A stretch of 64,000 nt of DNA from Hyphomicrobiales bacterium (GTDB lineage Bacteria > Pseudomonadota > Alphaproteobacteria > Rhizobiales > JAJFHB01): assembly GCA_021775755.1 (NCBI GenBank), contig JAJFHE010000033.1, positions 1 through 64,000 of the forward strand, read 5' to 3'. Within the stretch, counting starts at the first letter, position 1, and each line of letters starts with the position of its first letter. Shown in pieces: positions 20,974 through 30,817 of this stretch. The translations under genes were made by a program, and so were the position numbers. Below the pieces are notes generated by a model. The model was not told the DNA's origin and searched no databases. It saw only the letters and a list, made by a program, of their open reading frames with translations.

Positions 20974-21396
20974 TCAGCCGGTTACAGATTCCCGGCGATG
21001 CATGTCGAGAGCGATGTCATCGAGCTCTGCCTGTTCGGCGTCTTCCAGTTCCTCGCGCTTGCGGTCCTGGTCGCGCTCCTGCATCAGCTCATGCTTTTTG
21101 AATTCGGTATAGACCTCGCTGAACTGCTCCTTGGCCTCGTTGAGCTGTAGCTCAAGGTCTTCTATCGAGCGCAGGAGATTGTTGCGGCGGTCGAGCGCTG
21201 CCTTCGCGAAGGTCGGATAGGCATAGTGCGTCACGTCGGTGATGCCGGCACGCTCCTGCTCGGCGAGAATCTGCTGATCCAGTTCCTGCTCCATGCGCCG
21301 GAAATCGGCGATCATTGCTTCAATTTCGGCGATCTGACGTCTCTTTTCGTCGACCTGGAACCGGTGGAGGCGAACAAGTGTATCCCTCGACTTCAT
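20974..21396 (-). CDS. fliJ: Flagellar export protein FliJ
   Basis: 140 aa coiled coil, LVRLHRFQVDEKRRQIAEIEAMIADF; directly downstream of fliI. Confidence 0.88.
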   Translation of the reverse strand: MKSRDTLVRLHRFQVDEKRRQIAEIEAMIADFRRMEQELDQQILAEQERAGITDVTHYAYPTFAKAALDRRNNLLRSIEDLELQLNEAKEQFSEVYTEFKKHELMQERDQDRKREELEDAEQAELDDIALDMHRRESVTG

Positions 21397-22742
21397 TACT
21401 CTAGCCCTTTGTACTCATCTACTGTTTCACTCTCGCTGTCCAAAATCCTCGCCAGTTCGGCGTAGCCCTCCTCCAGAGACGTAACGTCGTCCTTCGTCTG
21501 GGACAGGAATTCTTCGAGCATCGGCTGATACCGCATTGCCTCATCGACCTTGGCATCGCTGCCGGGGCGATAGGCCCCCAATCTAATCAACTCCTCCATG
21601 TCGTCATAAGTCGACAGTAACTCGCGGGCCCGCAGGACATATGGAAAGGTCTGCGGGTCGACACAACGTGGCATTGTACGCGAGACTGATTTCAAAACAT
21701 TAATGGCAGGGAATCTTCCGCGTTCCGCAATAGCACGCTCCATAACAACGTGGCCGTCCAGAATGCCTCGTACCGCATCCGAAACGGGCTCGTTGTGGTC
21801 GTCGCCCTCGACAAGCACTGTGAAGAGCCCGGTTATCGACCCTTCGCCGACACCCGGCCCGGCACGTTCCAGAAGCTTCGGCAGTTCGGAGAACACGGTC
21901 GGCGTATAGCCCTTGCTGGTTGGCGGTTCGCCGCCGGAAAGTCCGATCTCGCGCTGTGACATGGCAAATCGAGTGATACTGTCCATCAAACACAGAACGT
22001 CCTTGCCCTGATCGCGGAAATACTCTGACAGCGTCATGGTGAGATACGCAGCCTGACGGCGCATGAGGGCCGGCTCGTCCGACGTCGACACGACGACAAT
22101 GCTGCGCTTCAGCCCCGCTTCGGCCAGATCGTCCTGGATGAATTCCTGCACTTCGCGGCCGCGCTCGCCGATCAGGCCGATGACCGATACATCGCACTGT
22201 GTATTGCGCGCCAGCATGGAGAACAGCACCGACTTGCCGACGCCCGAGCCGGCAAAGATGCCAAGCCTCTGCCCCTTGCAGCAGGTCACGAATGTGTTCA
22301 GTGCGCGCACGCCAAGGTCCATCGGCGGGCCGACGCGGCCGCGCGCATGAGCCGCCGGCGGTGCACTGCGCAAGCTGTATGACATCTCGCCGTTGACGAT
22401 CGGGCCTTTGCCGTCGATCGGCTCGCCCATGGCGTTGACGACACGGCCAAGCCATGCATCGCACGGGCTCACCCGCATTTCAGACTGCTCGACCACCGCC
22501 TTGCAGCCCATATGAACGCCTTCCAGGTCGGCGAACGGCAGGCACAGCGCCCGATCGCCGCGGAATCCGACAATCTCGCACGGGACGGGATCACGGCCGC
22601 GTCCATGCACCGTGACGCGCGAGCCAATGCCCATGACCTGCATTGGGCCGGCGATTTCGACCAGCAATCCCTGCACGCCCACGACGCGGCCGTAATATTC
22701 GACCGCGGAGAGTGCTTCGATCTCGCTAATCAGTGCCTTCAA
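21396..22742 (-). CDS. fliI: Flagellum-specific ATP synthase FliI
   Basis: Walker [63 protein letters not shown]. Confidence 0.97.
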   Translation of the reverse strand: MKALISEIEALSAVEYYGRVVGVQGLLVEIAGPMQVMGIGSRVTVHGRGRDPVPCEIVGFRGDRALCLPFADLEGVHMGCKAVVEQSEMRVSPCDAWLGRVVNAMGEPIDGKGPIVNGEMSYSLRSAPPAAHARGRVGPPMDLGVRALNTFVTCCKGQRLGIFAGSGVGKSVLFSMLARNTQCDVSVIGLIGERGREVQEFIQDDLAEAGLKRSIVVVSTSDEPALMRRQAAYLTMTLSEYFRDQGKDVLCLMDSITRFAMSQREIGLSGGEPPTSKGYTPTVFSELPKLLERAGPGVGEGSITGLFTVLVEGDDHNEPVSDAVRGILDGHVVMERAIAERGRFPAINVLKSVSRTMPRCVDPQTFPYVLRARELLSTYDDMEELIRLGAYRPGSDAKVDEAMRYQPMLEEFLSQTKDDVTSLEEGYAELARILDSESETVDEYKGLE

Positions 22743-22782
22743 AACGGCTTTCCCCTGCTCCCCGAGCGTTCCGTGCTTCCCA

Positions 22783-23096
22783 GAATCAACAGAATCACCT
22801 ATTCAGTAAGGTATAATGCCTTTGATGCTTTAAGGCACAGTAAACCCTGTTTCATTTCGTTCAGTCGATGCCGTGTGACAAGGACTGCGTGCACCAGCCG
22901 TTGCGCCAGGCCTAACGGAGGGAGTCGGTTCCGCAGCCGTTTTGGAGTCTATCCTAAGGGTAATCTCGCAAGTATTAGATTTTGTTAACCAATTGTCGCG
23001 TATCTTAACAATTGGATAAAACCAGTAGGTTACCCATGCGTCGGCACGCCGGCTCGCCGCCGTAACGGCCCAGAAGGGCAAGGTAAAAGGGGATTC
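22783..23096. promoter_or_regulatory. ctrA upstream region with five GANTC (CcrM-type) sites and a TTAAC(C)AATTG direct repeat
   Basis: GAATC 22783 and 22792, GAGTC 22922 and 22945, GATTC 23092; TTAACCAATTG at 22985 and TTAACAATTGG at 23005. Confidence 0.65.
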
Positions 23097-23098
23097 GA

Positions 23099-23806
23099 AT
23101 GAGAGTTCTGCTGATCGAGGACGACAGCGCGACAGCGCAGAGCATTGAACTGATGCTCAAGTCTGAGGGTTTCAACGTATACACCACCGATCTCGGTGAA
23201 GAAGGCGTCGACCTGGGAAAATTGTATGATTACGATATCATACTGCTCGATTTGAACCTGCCCGATATGAGCGGGTACGAGGTTCTGAAAACGCTCCGCG
23301 TCGCCAAGGTCAACACTCCGATTTTGATCCTTTCCGGTCTGGCGGGCATTGAGAACAAGGTTCGTGGCCTCGGCTTTGGCGCTGACGACTACATGACCAA
23401 GCCGTTCCACAAGGACGAGCTCGTTGCACGGATTCACGCCATCGTGCGCCGCTCCAAGGGACACTCTCAGTCGGTCATCTCAACCGGCGATCTCAAGGTC
23501 AATCTCGATACCAAGACTGTCGAGGTCAACACCCAGCGCGTGCATCTGACGGGCAAGGAATACCAGATGCTCGAGCTGCTCTCTCTGCGCAAGGGCACGA
23601 CGCTGACCAAGGAGATGTTCCTCAATCATCTTTATGGCGGCATGGACGAGCCAGAACTCAAGATTATCGATGTGTTCATCTGCAAGCTGCGCAAGAAGCT
23701 TGCCGCGGCAACGCAGGGCAAGCACTACATCGAAACCGTCTGGGGCCGTGGCTATGTGCTGCGCGATCCGCTGGAGGAAGGCGAAGACATCAGGGAATCC
23801 GCCTGA
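23099..23806 (+). CDS. ctrA: Cell-cycle response regulator CtrA
   Basis: [67 protein letters not shown] and OmpR-type winged helix, highly characteristic of CtrA. Confidence 0.97.
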   Translation: MRVLLIEDDSATAQSIELMLKSEGFNVYTTDLGEEGVDLGKLYDYDIILLDLNLPDMSGYEVLKTLRVAKVNTPILILSGLAGIENKVRGLGFGADDYMTKPFHKDELVARIHAIVRRSKGHSQSVISTGDLKVNLDTKTVEVNTQRVHLTGKEYQMLELLSLRKGTTLTKEMFLNHLYGGMDEPELKIIDVFICKLRKKLAAATQGKHYIETVWGRGYVLRDPLEEGEDIRESA

Positions 23807-23835
23807 ACAGCCAATCCCTTAGAGAACAAACCGCA

Positions 23836-23862
23836 AAGCCCCGGACAAGGTCCGGGGCTTTT
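23836..23862 (+). terminator. Rho-independent terminator downstream of ctrA
   Basis: AAGCCCCGGAC-AAG-GTCCGGGGCTT followed by TT. Confidence 0.85.
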
Positions 23863-23924
23863 CGTTTCTGCAGTCAGGTAAGGCCATGAAGCCGTACAAA
23901 AGTACGGCGATGTACTTGCCGGCG

Positions 23925-24803
23925 TCAGCCCGCGCGTTGGATGGAAGTAAGCGGCAGGACCTGAGCCGAGGGAGCCGCTGGCTGCGCCGCGGCATCGGCG
24001 CGGCGGTACAGCCCCTTGGCGCCTGGAACCGGCGCGAACATATCGGTAATACCGATGACGGTTTCCGCCGCACCCAGCACAAGATACCCGTCCGGTGCAA
24101 GGCGTGCGGCTATGCGCCTGAGCACATCGCCCTTCGTTTCGGTATCGAAATAAATCAGCACATTGCGGCAGTAAACAATGTCGAACGTGCCCAGGTGTGC
24201 AAATTCCTCAAGCAGATTGAGGCTGCGGTACTGCACCATGGCGCGCAACGCGGCATCGACCTGCCACATCTCGCCATGCTGTTGAAAATACTTCACCAGA
24301 AGCGTGACCGGCATGCCGCGCTGCACTTCGAACTGGCTGTACATACCGGCCTTGGCTTTCTCAAGCACTTCGCCGCTCAGGTCGGTACCGATTATATCGA
24401 TCGACCAGTTCAGCACCTTGTCGGACATTTCCTTCAGGCACATGGCGAGCGAATAAGGCTCCTGCCCGGTTGAACACGCAGCACACCAGATGCGCATCTT
24501 GCGCTGAATTCGCCGCGCCTCCGTGAGACCCGGGACCATCACTTCGCGAAACAGTTCGAACGGCGTATTGTCGCGTAAAAAGAACGACTCATTGGTCGTC
24601 ATGGCTTCCGTAACATCAGCCTGTAAAGGCTCGCTACCGAGCTTGCGCAACTCCGCAATCAGAGCCTCCAGCGATGCCAGTCCGCGCTCGCGAACGATCG
24701 GAGTCAACCGGCTTTCAAGCAGGTATTCCTTGCCCGGCGCCAGCACCAGACCGGACCGCTTCTTCAGCAGTTGACCTATGAACTCGTATTCACTGGGTTG
24801 CAT
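23925..24803 (-). CDS. cheR: Chemotaxis protein methyltransferase CheR
   Basis: MRIWCAACSTGQEPYSLAM, IIGTDLSGEVLEKAKAGMYSQFEVQRGMP, FDIVYCRNVLIYFD; start at MQPSEYEF overlapping the cheB stop. Confidence 0.95.
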   Translation of the reverse strand: MQPSEYEFIGQLLKKRSGLVLAPGKEYLLESRLTPIVRERGLASLEALIAELRKLGSEPLQADVTEAMTTNESFFLRDNTPFELFREVMVPGLTEARRIQRKMRIWCAACSTGQEPYSLAMCLKEMSDKVLNWSIDIIGTDLSGEVLEKAKAGMYSQFEVQRGMPVTLLVKYFQQHGEMWQVDAALRAMVQYRSLNLLEEFAHLGTFDIVYCRNVLIYFDTETKGDVLRRIAARLAPDGYLVLGAAETVIGITDMFAPVPGAKGLYRRADAAAQPAAPSAQVLPLTSIQRAG

Positions 24804-25975
24804 CACACAACCCCCTTGAGGAACCGTACGATGCGCGGACCGATTTGCGGCAGCGGCAGGACCGCACAACAAATGCCTGCCATGGCCGCAGCGCCCGGCA
24901 TTCCCCAGACCACACTGGTCTCCTTGTCCTGGGCAACAACGTTGCCGCCCGCATCCGCGATCCGCCGGCCGCCATCGCGGCCATCGCTGCCCATACCGGT
25001 GAGAACCAGCGCCAGTGCGGCCGCTCCGTAAAGGTCGACAACGCAGTCGAACATCGGATCCACCGCCGGCTTGCAGAAATTGACCGCCGGACCTTCATCA
25101 AGCTTGACCGTGACCGCGCCATCGACGCGGTGCAGCAGAAAATGCTTCCCACCCGGCGCGACATAGATGTTGCCGTCCTTGATGACCTCGCCGTGCTCAG
25201 CCTCCTTGCACAGCCTCCCGGTGGCCGTTTCCAGATGCTTGGCGAGAATCGCCGTGAAGGTTGGCGGCATATGCTGCGTGATGACCACGGGCACCCTGTC
25301 GAGCGCCGGAGCGATTGAGCCCATCACCTCAAGTAGCGCCTGCGGTCCGCCCGTTGAGCTGCCTACCGCCAGGATACGGGGCAGACCGGGGGTCGTGCGG
25401 CGCAGCGTGAATGTCTCCTCGCCCGCCGGCGCACCGGCGGGGGCTGCTGCTGGAGCACCGGTAGCAGCCGGTGCGCGCGCGGGAACGGCGCGCGCCTCGC
25501 CTGCCGGCGCACGGACGCGCGCAAGGGCAGCACCGCCAAGGGCTCTGACTTTATCGCACAGTTCCCTCTGGAAATCGGCGGAGGTTGAAACGCCATGGTT
25601 GCCTTCCGGCTTGGCGATGTAGTCCGTCGCGCCCAGCGACAACGCCCGCATGCTGATCTCGGCATTGCGGTGTGTCAGGGTGGACGCCATGATCACTTTG
25701 AGATTGGGCCGGGCTTTCAGCAGCAGCGGCAGGGCCGTGAGCCCGTCCATCTCCGGCATTTCGATATCGAGAACAACGACGTCGGGCACGCTCTTTTCGA
25801 CATCTGCAACCGCAAGCGCGCCATTGCGATGGGACGCCACAATCTCTATGCCGGAGAGCGCATCCAGCCAGCGCGAAACAAGTCCTCTGACGACGACCGA
25901 ATCGTCAACCACCATAACTCGGATTGCGCCGCCGGCGAGCGGTGCTGTAGCGGTGGCGGTGTTGCCGGTGTTCAT
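24803..25975 (-). CDS. cheB: Chemotaxis response regulator / protein-glutamate methylesterase CheB
   Basis: Receiver VMVVDDSVVVRGLVSRWL; catalytic AVGSSTGGPQALLEVM, VVITQHMPPTFTAILAKHLE, LTGMGSDGRDG. Confidence 0.96.
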   Translation of the reverse strand: MNTGNTATATAPLAGGAIRVMVVDDSVVVRGLVSRWLDALSGIEIVASHRNGALAVADVEKSVPDVVVLDIEMPEMDGLTALPLLLKARPNLKVIMASTLTHRNAEISMRALSLGATDYIAKPEGNHGVSTSADFQRELCDKVRALGGAALARVRAPAGEARAVPARAPAATGAPAAAPAGAPAGEETFTLRRTTPGLPRILAVGSSTGGPQALLEVMGSIAPALDRVPVVITQHMPPTFTAILAKHLETATGRLCKEAEHGEVIKDGNIYVAPGGKHFLLHRVDGAVTVKLDEGPAVNFCKPAVDPMFDCVVDLYGAAALALVLTGMGSDGRDGGRRIADAGGNVVAQDKETSVVWGMPGAAAMAGICCAVLPLPQIGPRIVRFLKGVV

Positions 25976-26093
25976 GAAAGATGCCCCTGTTGCCCTTGTT
26001 CTTTGCCCGTGTGCACGAAATGTGCTTTTCGACAATCTTTATGTCAGGCCGTGCCGGCGGCGATGTGGGCGCGCCGGTGAACTTTAGCGGTTG

Positions 26094-26459
26094 CTACAAA
26101 AGCCCGACCTGTTGAAATTTGGCTTCGATAATGTCTCGGTCGAATGGCTTCATAATGTACTCGTTTGCCCCGGCACCGATCGCCCGCGTAATGTGCGCAA
26201 CATCGTTTTCGGTGGTGCAAAAGACAACGATGGGCTGATCGCCATTGCGCTCACTGCGCAACGCGGCGAGAAACTCCATGCCGTCCATGATCGGCATGTT
26301 CCAGTCGAGCAGGATGGCGTCGGGCATTCCGCGCCGGCAGTACTCAAGCGCCTGCCTGCCGTCGGCGGCCTCAGCCGTATCGAATTCCATCTCTGCAAGG
26401 ATTTTGCTGGCAACCTTGCGGATGACCACACTGTCATCAACGATCAGACATTCTTTCAT
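26094..26459 (-). CDS. cheY: CheY-type single-domain response regulator
   Basis: ECLIVDDSVVIRKVASKILAEMEFDTAEAADGRQALEYC, DWNMPIMDGMEFL, NEYIMKPFDRDII. Confidence 0.9.
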   Translation of the reverse strand: MKECLIVDDSVVIRKVASKILAEMEFDTAEAADGRQALEYCRRGMPDAILLDWNMPIMDGMEFLAALRSERNGDQPIVVFCTTENDVAHITRAIGAGANEYIMKPFDRDIIEAKFQQVGLL

Positions 26460-26530
26460 CACGTCACCTATTCTCTCCGGCATCGGCACGCGCACAAACG
26501 CGGGCGACGCAAATCCAACAGACCATGCGG

Positions 26531-27016
26531 CTACGCCGCAACCGAGGCATGTTCCAGTCCAAATTCGAGGACGCGCACGACATCGAGAACCACCATTAAC
26601 TCGCCGTCGAGCTTGTAAACGCCGGCGGAAACTTCACGCCACGCGGGATCTAGGTTCGTCGGGTTCGGTGCCAGTGCCTGCTCCTGCAGTCGCAGCACTT
26701 CGCCCACTGCATCGATCATCAGGCCATAGGACTCGCCCTTGTATTCGATACCGACGGCCATACTGTCGCCAGCACCGTTTCGTGGCGGCAGCCCCAGGCG
26801 GCGGCGCATATCAATCGCCGTGACGATCCGGCCACGCAGATTGAGGACACCGGCAACTTCGGAATTCGACAGCGGCACTTCGGTTATTCCGTGAGGCGAA
26901 AATACGTCCTCGACTTTGAGGATTGGCAGGCCGAAGAGTTGATCTGCAATCTTCACCGTGATGAATTCGATAACTGAATCGTCTACGCCGTCCAGGGCCA
27001 AGTGGGTGGTACTCAT
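26531..27016 (-). CDS. cheW: Chemotaxis coupling protein CheW
   Basis: EFITVKIADQLFGLPILKVEDVFSPHGITEVPLSNSEVAGVLNLRGRIVTAIDMRRRLGL. Confidence 0.95.
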   Translation of the reverse strand: MSTTHLALDGVDDSVIEFITVKIADQLFGLPILKVEDVFSPHGITEVPLSNSEVAGVLNLRGRIVTAIDMRRRLGLPPRNGAGDSMAVGIEYKGESYGLMIDAVGEVLRLQEQALAPNPTNLDPAWREVSAGVYKLDGELMVVLDVVRVLEFGLEHASVAA

Positions 27017-29820
27017 GCCGCTTCTCCCATCGGCAGGGTAACCTGCTTCAATGTATCCATGAGACCCTCCCGGTCGAACTTGCCGACATAGTCAGCAAAG
27101 TTGGCGGCACGCGCCTTTTCGATGATGGCCGGTGCGGTATGCGATGACAGTGCGATCATCGGCGTGGCAGACCATCTCGGGTCCCGTGCCACCGCGTCGG
27201 CGAACGAGAACCCGTCCATCTGCGGCATTTCCAGATCGGTGACGATGACATCGAACATCTCGCCGTTTTCTCTCAGATTGAGCGCGTCCTGCACGCATTC
27301 GACGGTAACCACCTTGAACCCTGTCGACGACAGGACCGGCGACAACATGTTGCGGAAGAATGCGCTATCATCGACCAGCAGGATGCGGCGTTCCTCTGCA
27401 TTGCCGATGTCGGTGTCTTCACGGCGGAACCAGTCATCGAAGGCCGTCGGCAGGTAGTGCCCGACATCGATAATTTCCGTTGCCCGCCCCTGTACGACAG
27501 CAGACCCGATAATTCCTGCAGCGGAGCCGGAATTCACTTCAATCGTTAGCTGTTCGTCGACAATGTCGATGATGTCGTCGACGACCAGGCCCATAACGCG
27601 ATTGTCGTCCGTGAACACGAGAATCGGCTGCATGCCGGTTTCCTTGTGCCGGGCCTCTTCGTCGATATACACGAGCGGCATGAGCTTGCCGCGGTATTGA
27701 GTAAGGTTGCGCCCGTCGGAGCGTTCGATATTAGCCACGTCTATTTCTTCCAGACGGGTAACAAGCGACAATGGTACTGCTTTCGGATCATCCGAACCGG
27801 CGCGGAAAATCAGCAGCGAGATCGTGTTGTCTGAAGAATCCACGCTGGCGTCCTCCCGAGCATTGTGCTTGAGGTTTTCCGCCGCCGTAACGCCGTGAAC
27901 CGATTGCGCAATGCCGTTCGGATCGACAATCATGATGACACTGCCATCGCCGAGGATCGTGTTGCCGGAGAAAATCGTGATGCCGCGCAGCATGCTCGAC
28001 ATCGGCTTGACGACGATCTCTTCGGTGTCGAACACGCTGTCGACAACGATGCCGTAATTCTGCGGACCGACCTGTATAACGATGATGAAGCCACTCTCGT
28101 CGAGCGCTTTTTGATGTTCTGCGCTCTCAGCCGGCATGTCTTCCGTTTCAGCCGGTTCCGGCGCATCGTCGCTCAGACCCAGAAGCTTGCCGAGATGAAT
28201 AAGAGGCAGAAGCTTGTTGCGCAGCCTCAGGACCGGCGTGTCGTTGATTTCTTCGATCCGGTGATCGGAACCTGGATGCGCGCGTACCAGCTCAACGACC
28301 GCAAGCTGCGGCACGGCAAAACGGTGGCCGCTCGCCTCCACGATCAGCGCGGAGATGATCGCAAGCGTCAGCGGTATCTTGATGAGGAAGGTAGAACCTT
28401 TGCCGAGCGTCGACTTGACGTCGACCGAACCGCCGATCAGCTCGATATTGGTGCGCACGACATCCATGCCGACACCACGGCCGGATACGTTCGTCACTTC
28501 CTTCGCGGTCGAGAATCCGGGCTTGAAGATGAACTTGTGAATCTGCGCTTCCGACATCTTGTCGAGATCGGCGGCGTTCGCAAGTCCGCTTTCGACAATC
28601 TTGTGCTTGAGTTTCTCCGCGTCGAGCCCGCGCCCGTCATCGGAAATTTCAATGATGATATGGCCACCTTCGTGGTAGGCGGAAAGCTGAATGCGACCGG
28701 TTTCCGGTTTGTCGCCGGCAATCCTCTGATCCGGCGTTTCGAGACCGTGATCGGCGGAGTTGCGCACCATGTGCGTAAGCGGATCTTTGATGAGTTCGAG
28801 GACCTGCCGGTCGAGCTCCGTATCCGCGCCCGTCATTTCCAATTCGATCTTCTTGTCGAGATCGCGTGCCAGATCGCGCACGATGCGCGGCAGTTTCTGC
28901 CACGCATTTCCGATCGGCTGCATGCGGGTCTTCATAACGCCTTCCTGCAACTCGGCTGTCACATTCGACAGGCGCTGCAAAGGCACCTTGAATTCGCTGT
29001 CATCCATGCGGCGGACCATTTCGAGTAGCTGATTGCGCGTCAGGACCAGCTCGCTGACCGTCGTCATCAGTGTTTCAAGCGTCTCCACATTGACGCGAAT
29101 TGACTGGTTCTTGACCGACGGTTCCTTCTTCTCGCCGCCCTCCTTGGCCTCCGGCTTGTCCGCATCGCCCGTCGCAACCGGCGCAAGCTCTGGCTCAACC
29201 GGTTCCGCCACCGCCGGCGCCTCCGCAGCCGGCGCAGCCTCTTCAGCCGCCGCGGCATCGTCTTCAGGTCCAGGTGCGGACGCAAACGCTGCTTCAAGGT
29301 CCGCAAGCGAAACCTCACCCGGTTTCAACTCGCGTTCGACAATTTGAAACGGTTCATCAATTTCAGGCTCACCGGCCGCCTCGGCCTCAGCTTCAGGCGC
29401 TGCCGGCGCATCGGCTGCTGCTTCCGCGGCGGCGGCACCGCCCGCCGACATTTCATCCAGTCTGGATATCAGGTCGTCGTCGCTGCCCTCGGGCTCGCTC
29501 TGGTTCTCTTCCAGAACGGCGAGAATTTCCTTGATACGGTCAAGGGATTCCAGAATGAGCGTCACCGCATCCGGTGTGACCGACACCCCATCGCGGAACT
29601 TGCCCATAAGCGTTTCCGCGGCATGCGCCAACGCTTCCAGCCTCGGCAGCCCAAGAAATCCGCAGGTCCCCTTGATCGTGTGCACAAGACGGAAAATATT
29701 GTCGAGAATGTCCGCGTTGTTGGGATCCTGCTCGAACTTTACGAGTTCGCAGTCAACAACATCCAGACTCTCGGAGGTTTCCGTAAGGAATTCACTCAGC
29801 AAGTCATCCATGCTTCCCAA
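27013..29820 (-). CDS. cheA: Hybrid chemotaxis histidine kinase CheA with an extra CheW-like domain and C-terminal receiver
   Basis: HPt RLVHTIKGTCGFLGL; HATPase DPLTHMVRNSADHGLE...VSGRGVGMDVVRTNIELIGG; two CheW-like stretches; C-terminal ILLVDDSAFFRNML. Confidence 0.96.
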   Translation of the reverse strand: MGSMDDLLSEFLTETSESLDVVDCELVKFEQDPNNADILDNIFRLVHTIKGTCGFLGLPRLEALAHAAETLMGKFRDGVSVTPDAVTLILESLDRIKEILAVLEENQSEPEGSDDDLISRLDEMSAGGAAAAEAAADAPAAPEAEAEAAGEPEIDEPFQIVERELKPGEVSLADLEAAFASAPGPEDDAAAAEEAAPAAEAPAVAEPVEPELAPVATGDADKPEAKEGGEKKEPSVKNQSIRVNVETLETLMTTVSELVLTRNQLLEMVRRMDDSEFKVPLQRLSNVTAELQEGVMKTRMQPIGNAWQKLPRIVRDLARDLDKKIELEMTGADTELDRQVLELIKDPLTHMVRNSADHGLETPDQRIAGDKPETGRIQLSAYHEGGHIIIEISDDGRGLDAEKLKHKIVESGLANAADLDKMSEAQIHKFIFKPGFSTAKEVTNVSGRGVGMDVVRTNIELIGGSVDVKSTLGKGSTFLIKIPLTLAIISALIVEASGHRFAVPQLAVVELVRAHPGSDHRIEEINDTPVLRLRNKLLPLIHLGKLLGLSDDAPEPAETEDMPAESAEHQKALDESGFIIVIQVGPQNYGIVVDSVFDTEEIVVKPMSSMLRGITIFSGNTILGDGSVIMIVDPNGIAQSVHGVTAAENLKHNAREDASVDSSDNTISLLIFRAGSDDPKAVPLSLVTRLEEIDVANIERSDGRNLTQYRGKLMPLVYIDEEARHKETGMQPILVFTDDNRVMGLVVDDIIDIVDEQLTIEVNSGSAAGIIGSAVVQGRATEIIDVGHYLPTAFDDWFRREDTDIGNAEERRILLVDDSAFFRNMLSPVLSSTGFKVVTVECVQDALNLRENGEMFDVIVTDLEMPQMDGFSFADAVARDPRWSATPMIALSSHTAPAIIEKARAANFADYVGKFDREGLMDTLKQVTLPMGEAA

Positions 29821-29904
29821 CCTCTCACTACCTTAAGCAGCCAACCCAATCACGATGTGGCCAACGCCCACCATGCCCTATCCCTCAGTGTCGCGGAAAA
29901 GGGG

Positions 29905-29919
29905 TTAAGATTGCTTAAA
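29905..29919 (-). promoter_or_regulatory. Candidate CtrA box between chpT and cheA
   Basis: Minus strand TTTA-AGCAATC-TTAA, one mismatch to TTAA-N7-TTAA, about 85 bp upstream of cheA. Confidence 0.45.
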
Positions 29920-29950
29920 CGGAGAGGTTTTCAGGGGTTTTCGGTCTTTC

Positions 29951-30598
29951 TCAGGCCGCAGCGACCGCTCGCGGCACAGTCAAGATTTCCATACCCTCAT
30001 CACTATCGCGGATGCTTAATTCCAAACCGAGATGACGTGCGAGTGCGAACGAATAATGCACCTGAACAGAACGCGCATCGAGTTCGTCTTCGATTTCACC
30101 GGCCACGTACTGCGCAACATTCGAAGGCACCCGTCCGCCCTGCCCGGAAGCGGCAAGACGCATGTTCATACCGTTGGCTTCAACTTTGAGCGTGCCGCCG
30201 CGCGGGATGCCGCCAAGTCCCAACAAAACGAGATTCAGCAAAAGTTTGACCTCGTTCTTGGGCCGCACCTCCGGTGGCACCAACCAATCAAGCTCGGTCC
30301 TTTCGTGCCGCGCATAGGCACGCGCAACAGTCTCCGCATCGCCCAGATCGAGAAAGGCGCCTGAACTTCCCGAAGCACCGAAAGCCAAACGGCAGAATTG
30401 CAGTTTCGAAGACGCCTGCACAGCACTCTTGCGGATCAGATCAAAGGCAACATCGCGCATTTCCTCGTCCTGATCGTCATCAAGCACTTCCAGCCCGTTT
30501 GTGATCGCTCCTACCGATCCGATGACATCGTGACACACCTTACTGCAAAGCAAGGCAGCCAGATCGAGGTCGGATACAGGGGCAATCTTGTTCGGCAT
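29951..30598 (-). CDS. chpT: ChpT-like histidine phosphotransferase
   Basis: LDLAALLCSKVCHDVIGSVGAITNGLEVLDDD plus a degenerate HATPase-like C-terminal half, typical of ChpT. Confidence 0.88.
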   Translation of the reverse strand: MPNKIAPVSDLDLAALLCSKVCHDVIGSVGAITNGLEVLDDDQDEEMRDVAFDLIRKSAVQASSKLQFCRLAFGASGSSGAFLDLGDAETVARAYARHERTELDWLVPPEVRPKNEVKLLLNLVLLGLGGIPRGGTLKVEANGMNMRLAASGQGGRVPSNVAQYVAGEIEDELDARSVQVHYSFALARHLGLELSIRDSDEGMEILTVPRAVAAA

Positions 30599-30817
30599 CG
30601 GGCGCTCCTTCAGGTCTCAACGGCAGTTAACGCGCTGGCAATTGACAAAGACTCTAGCGAATCCGGTACGCGGGCAAGGCCAAAACATAAGATTCTGATT
30701 TGACTCACGTTTCCAGAACGGCGCAATTCGCGCGGGCGTCGGTGTTGTGCAAAGTGGTTCGGAATCCGCGAATCAACCCAGGCAGCTGCGCGGTTGCGGT
30801 CACCGGATTAACCCGGC

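Noticed and set aside
27865-29028. 387-aa plus-strand ORF opposite cheA
   Set aside because: Antisense to conserved CheA domains; no recognisable motif.
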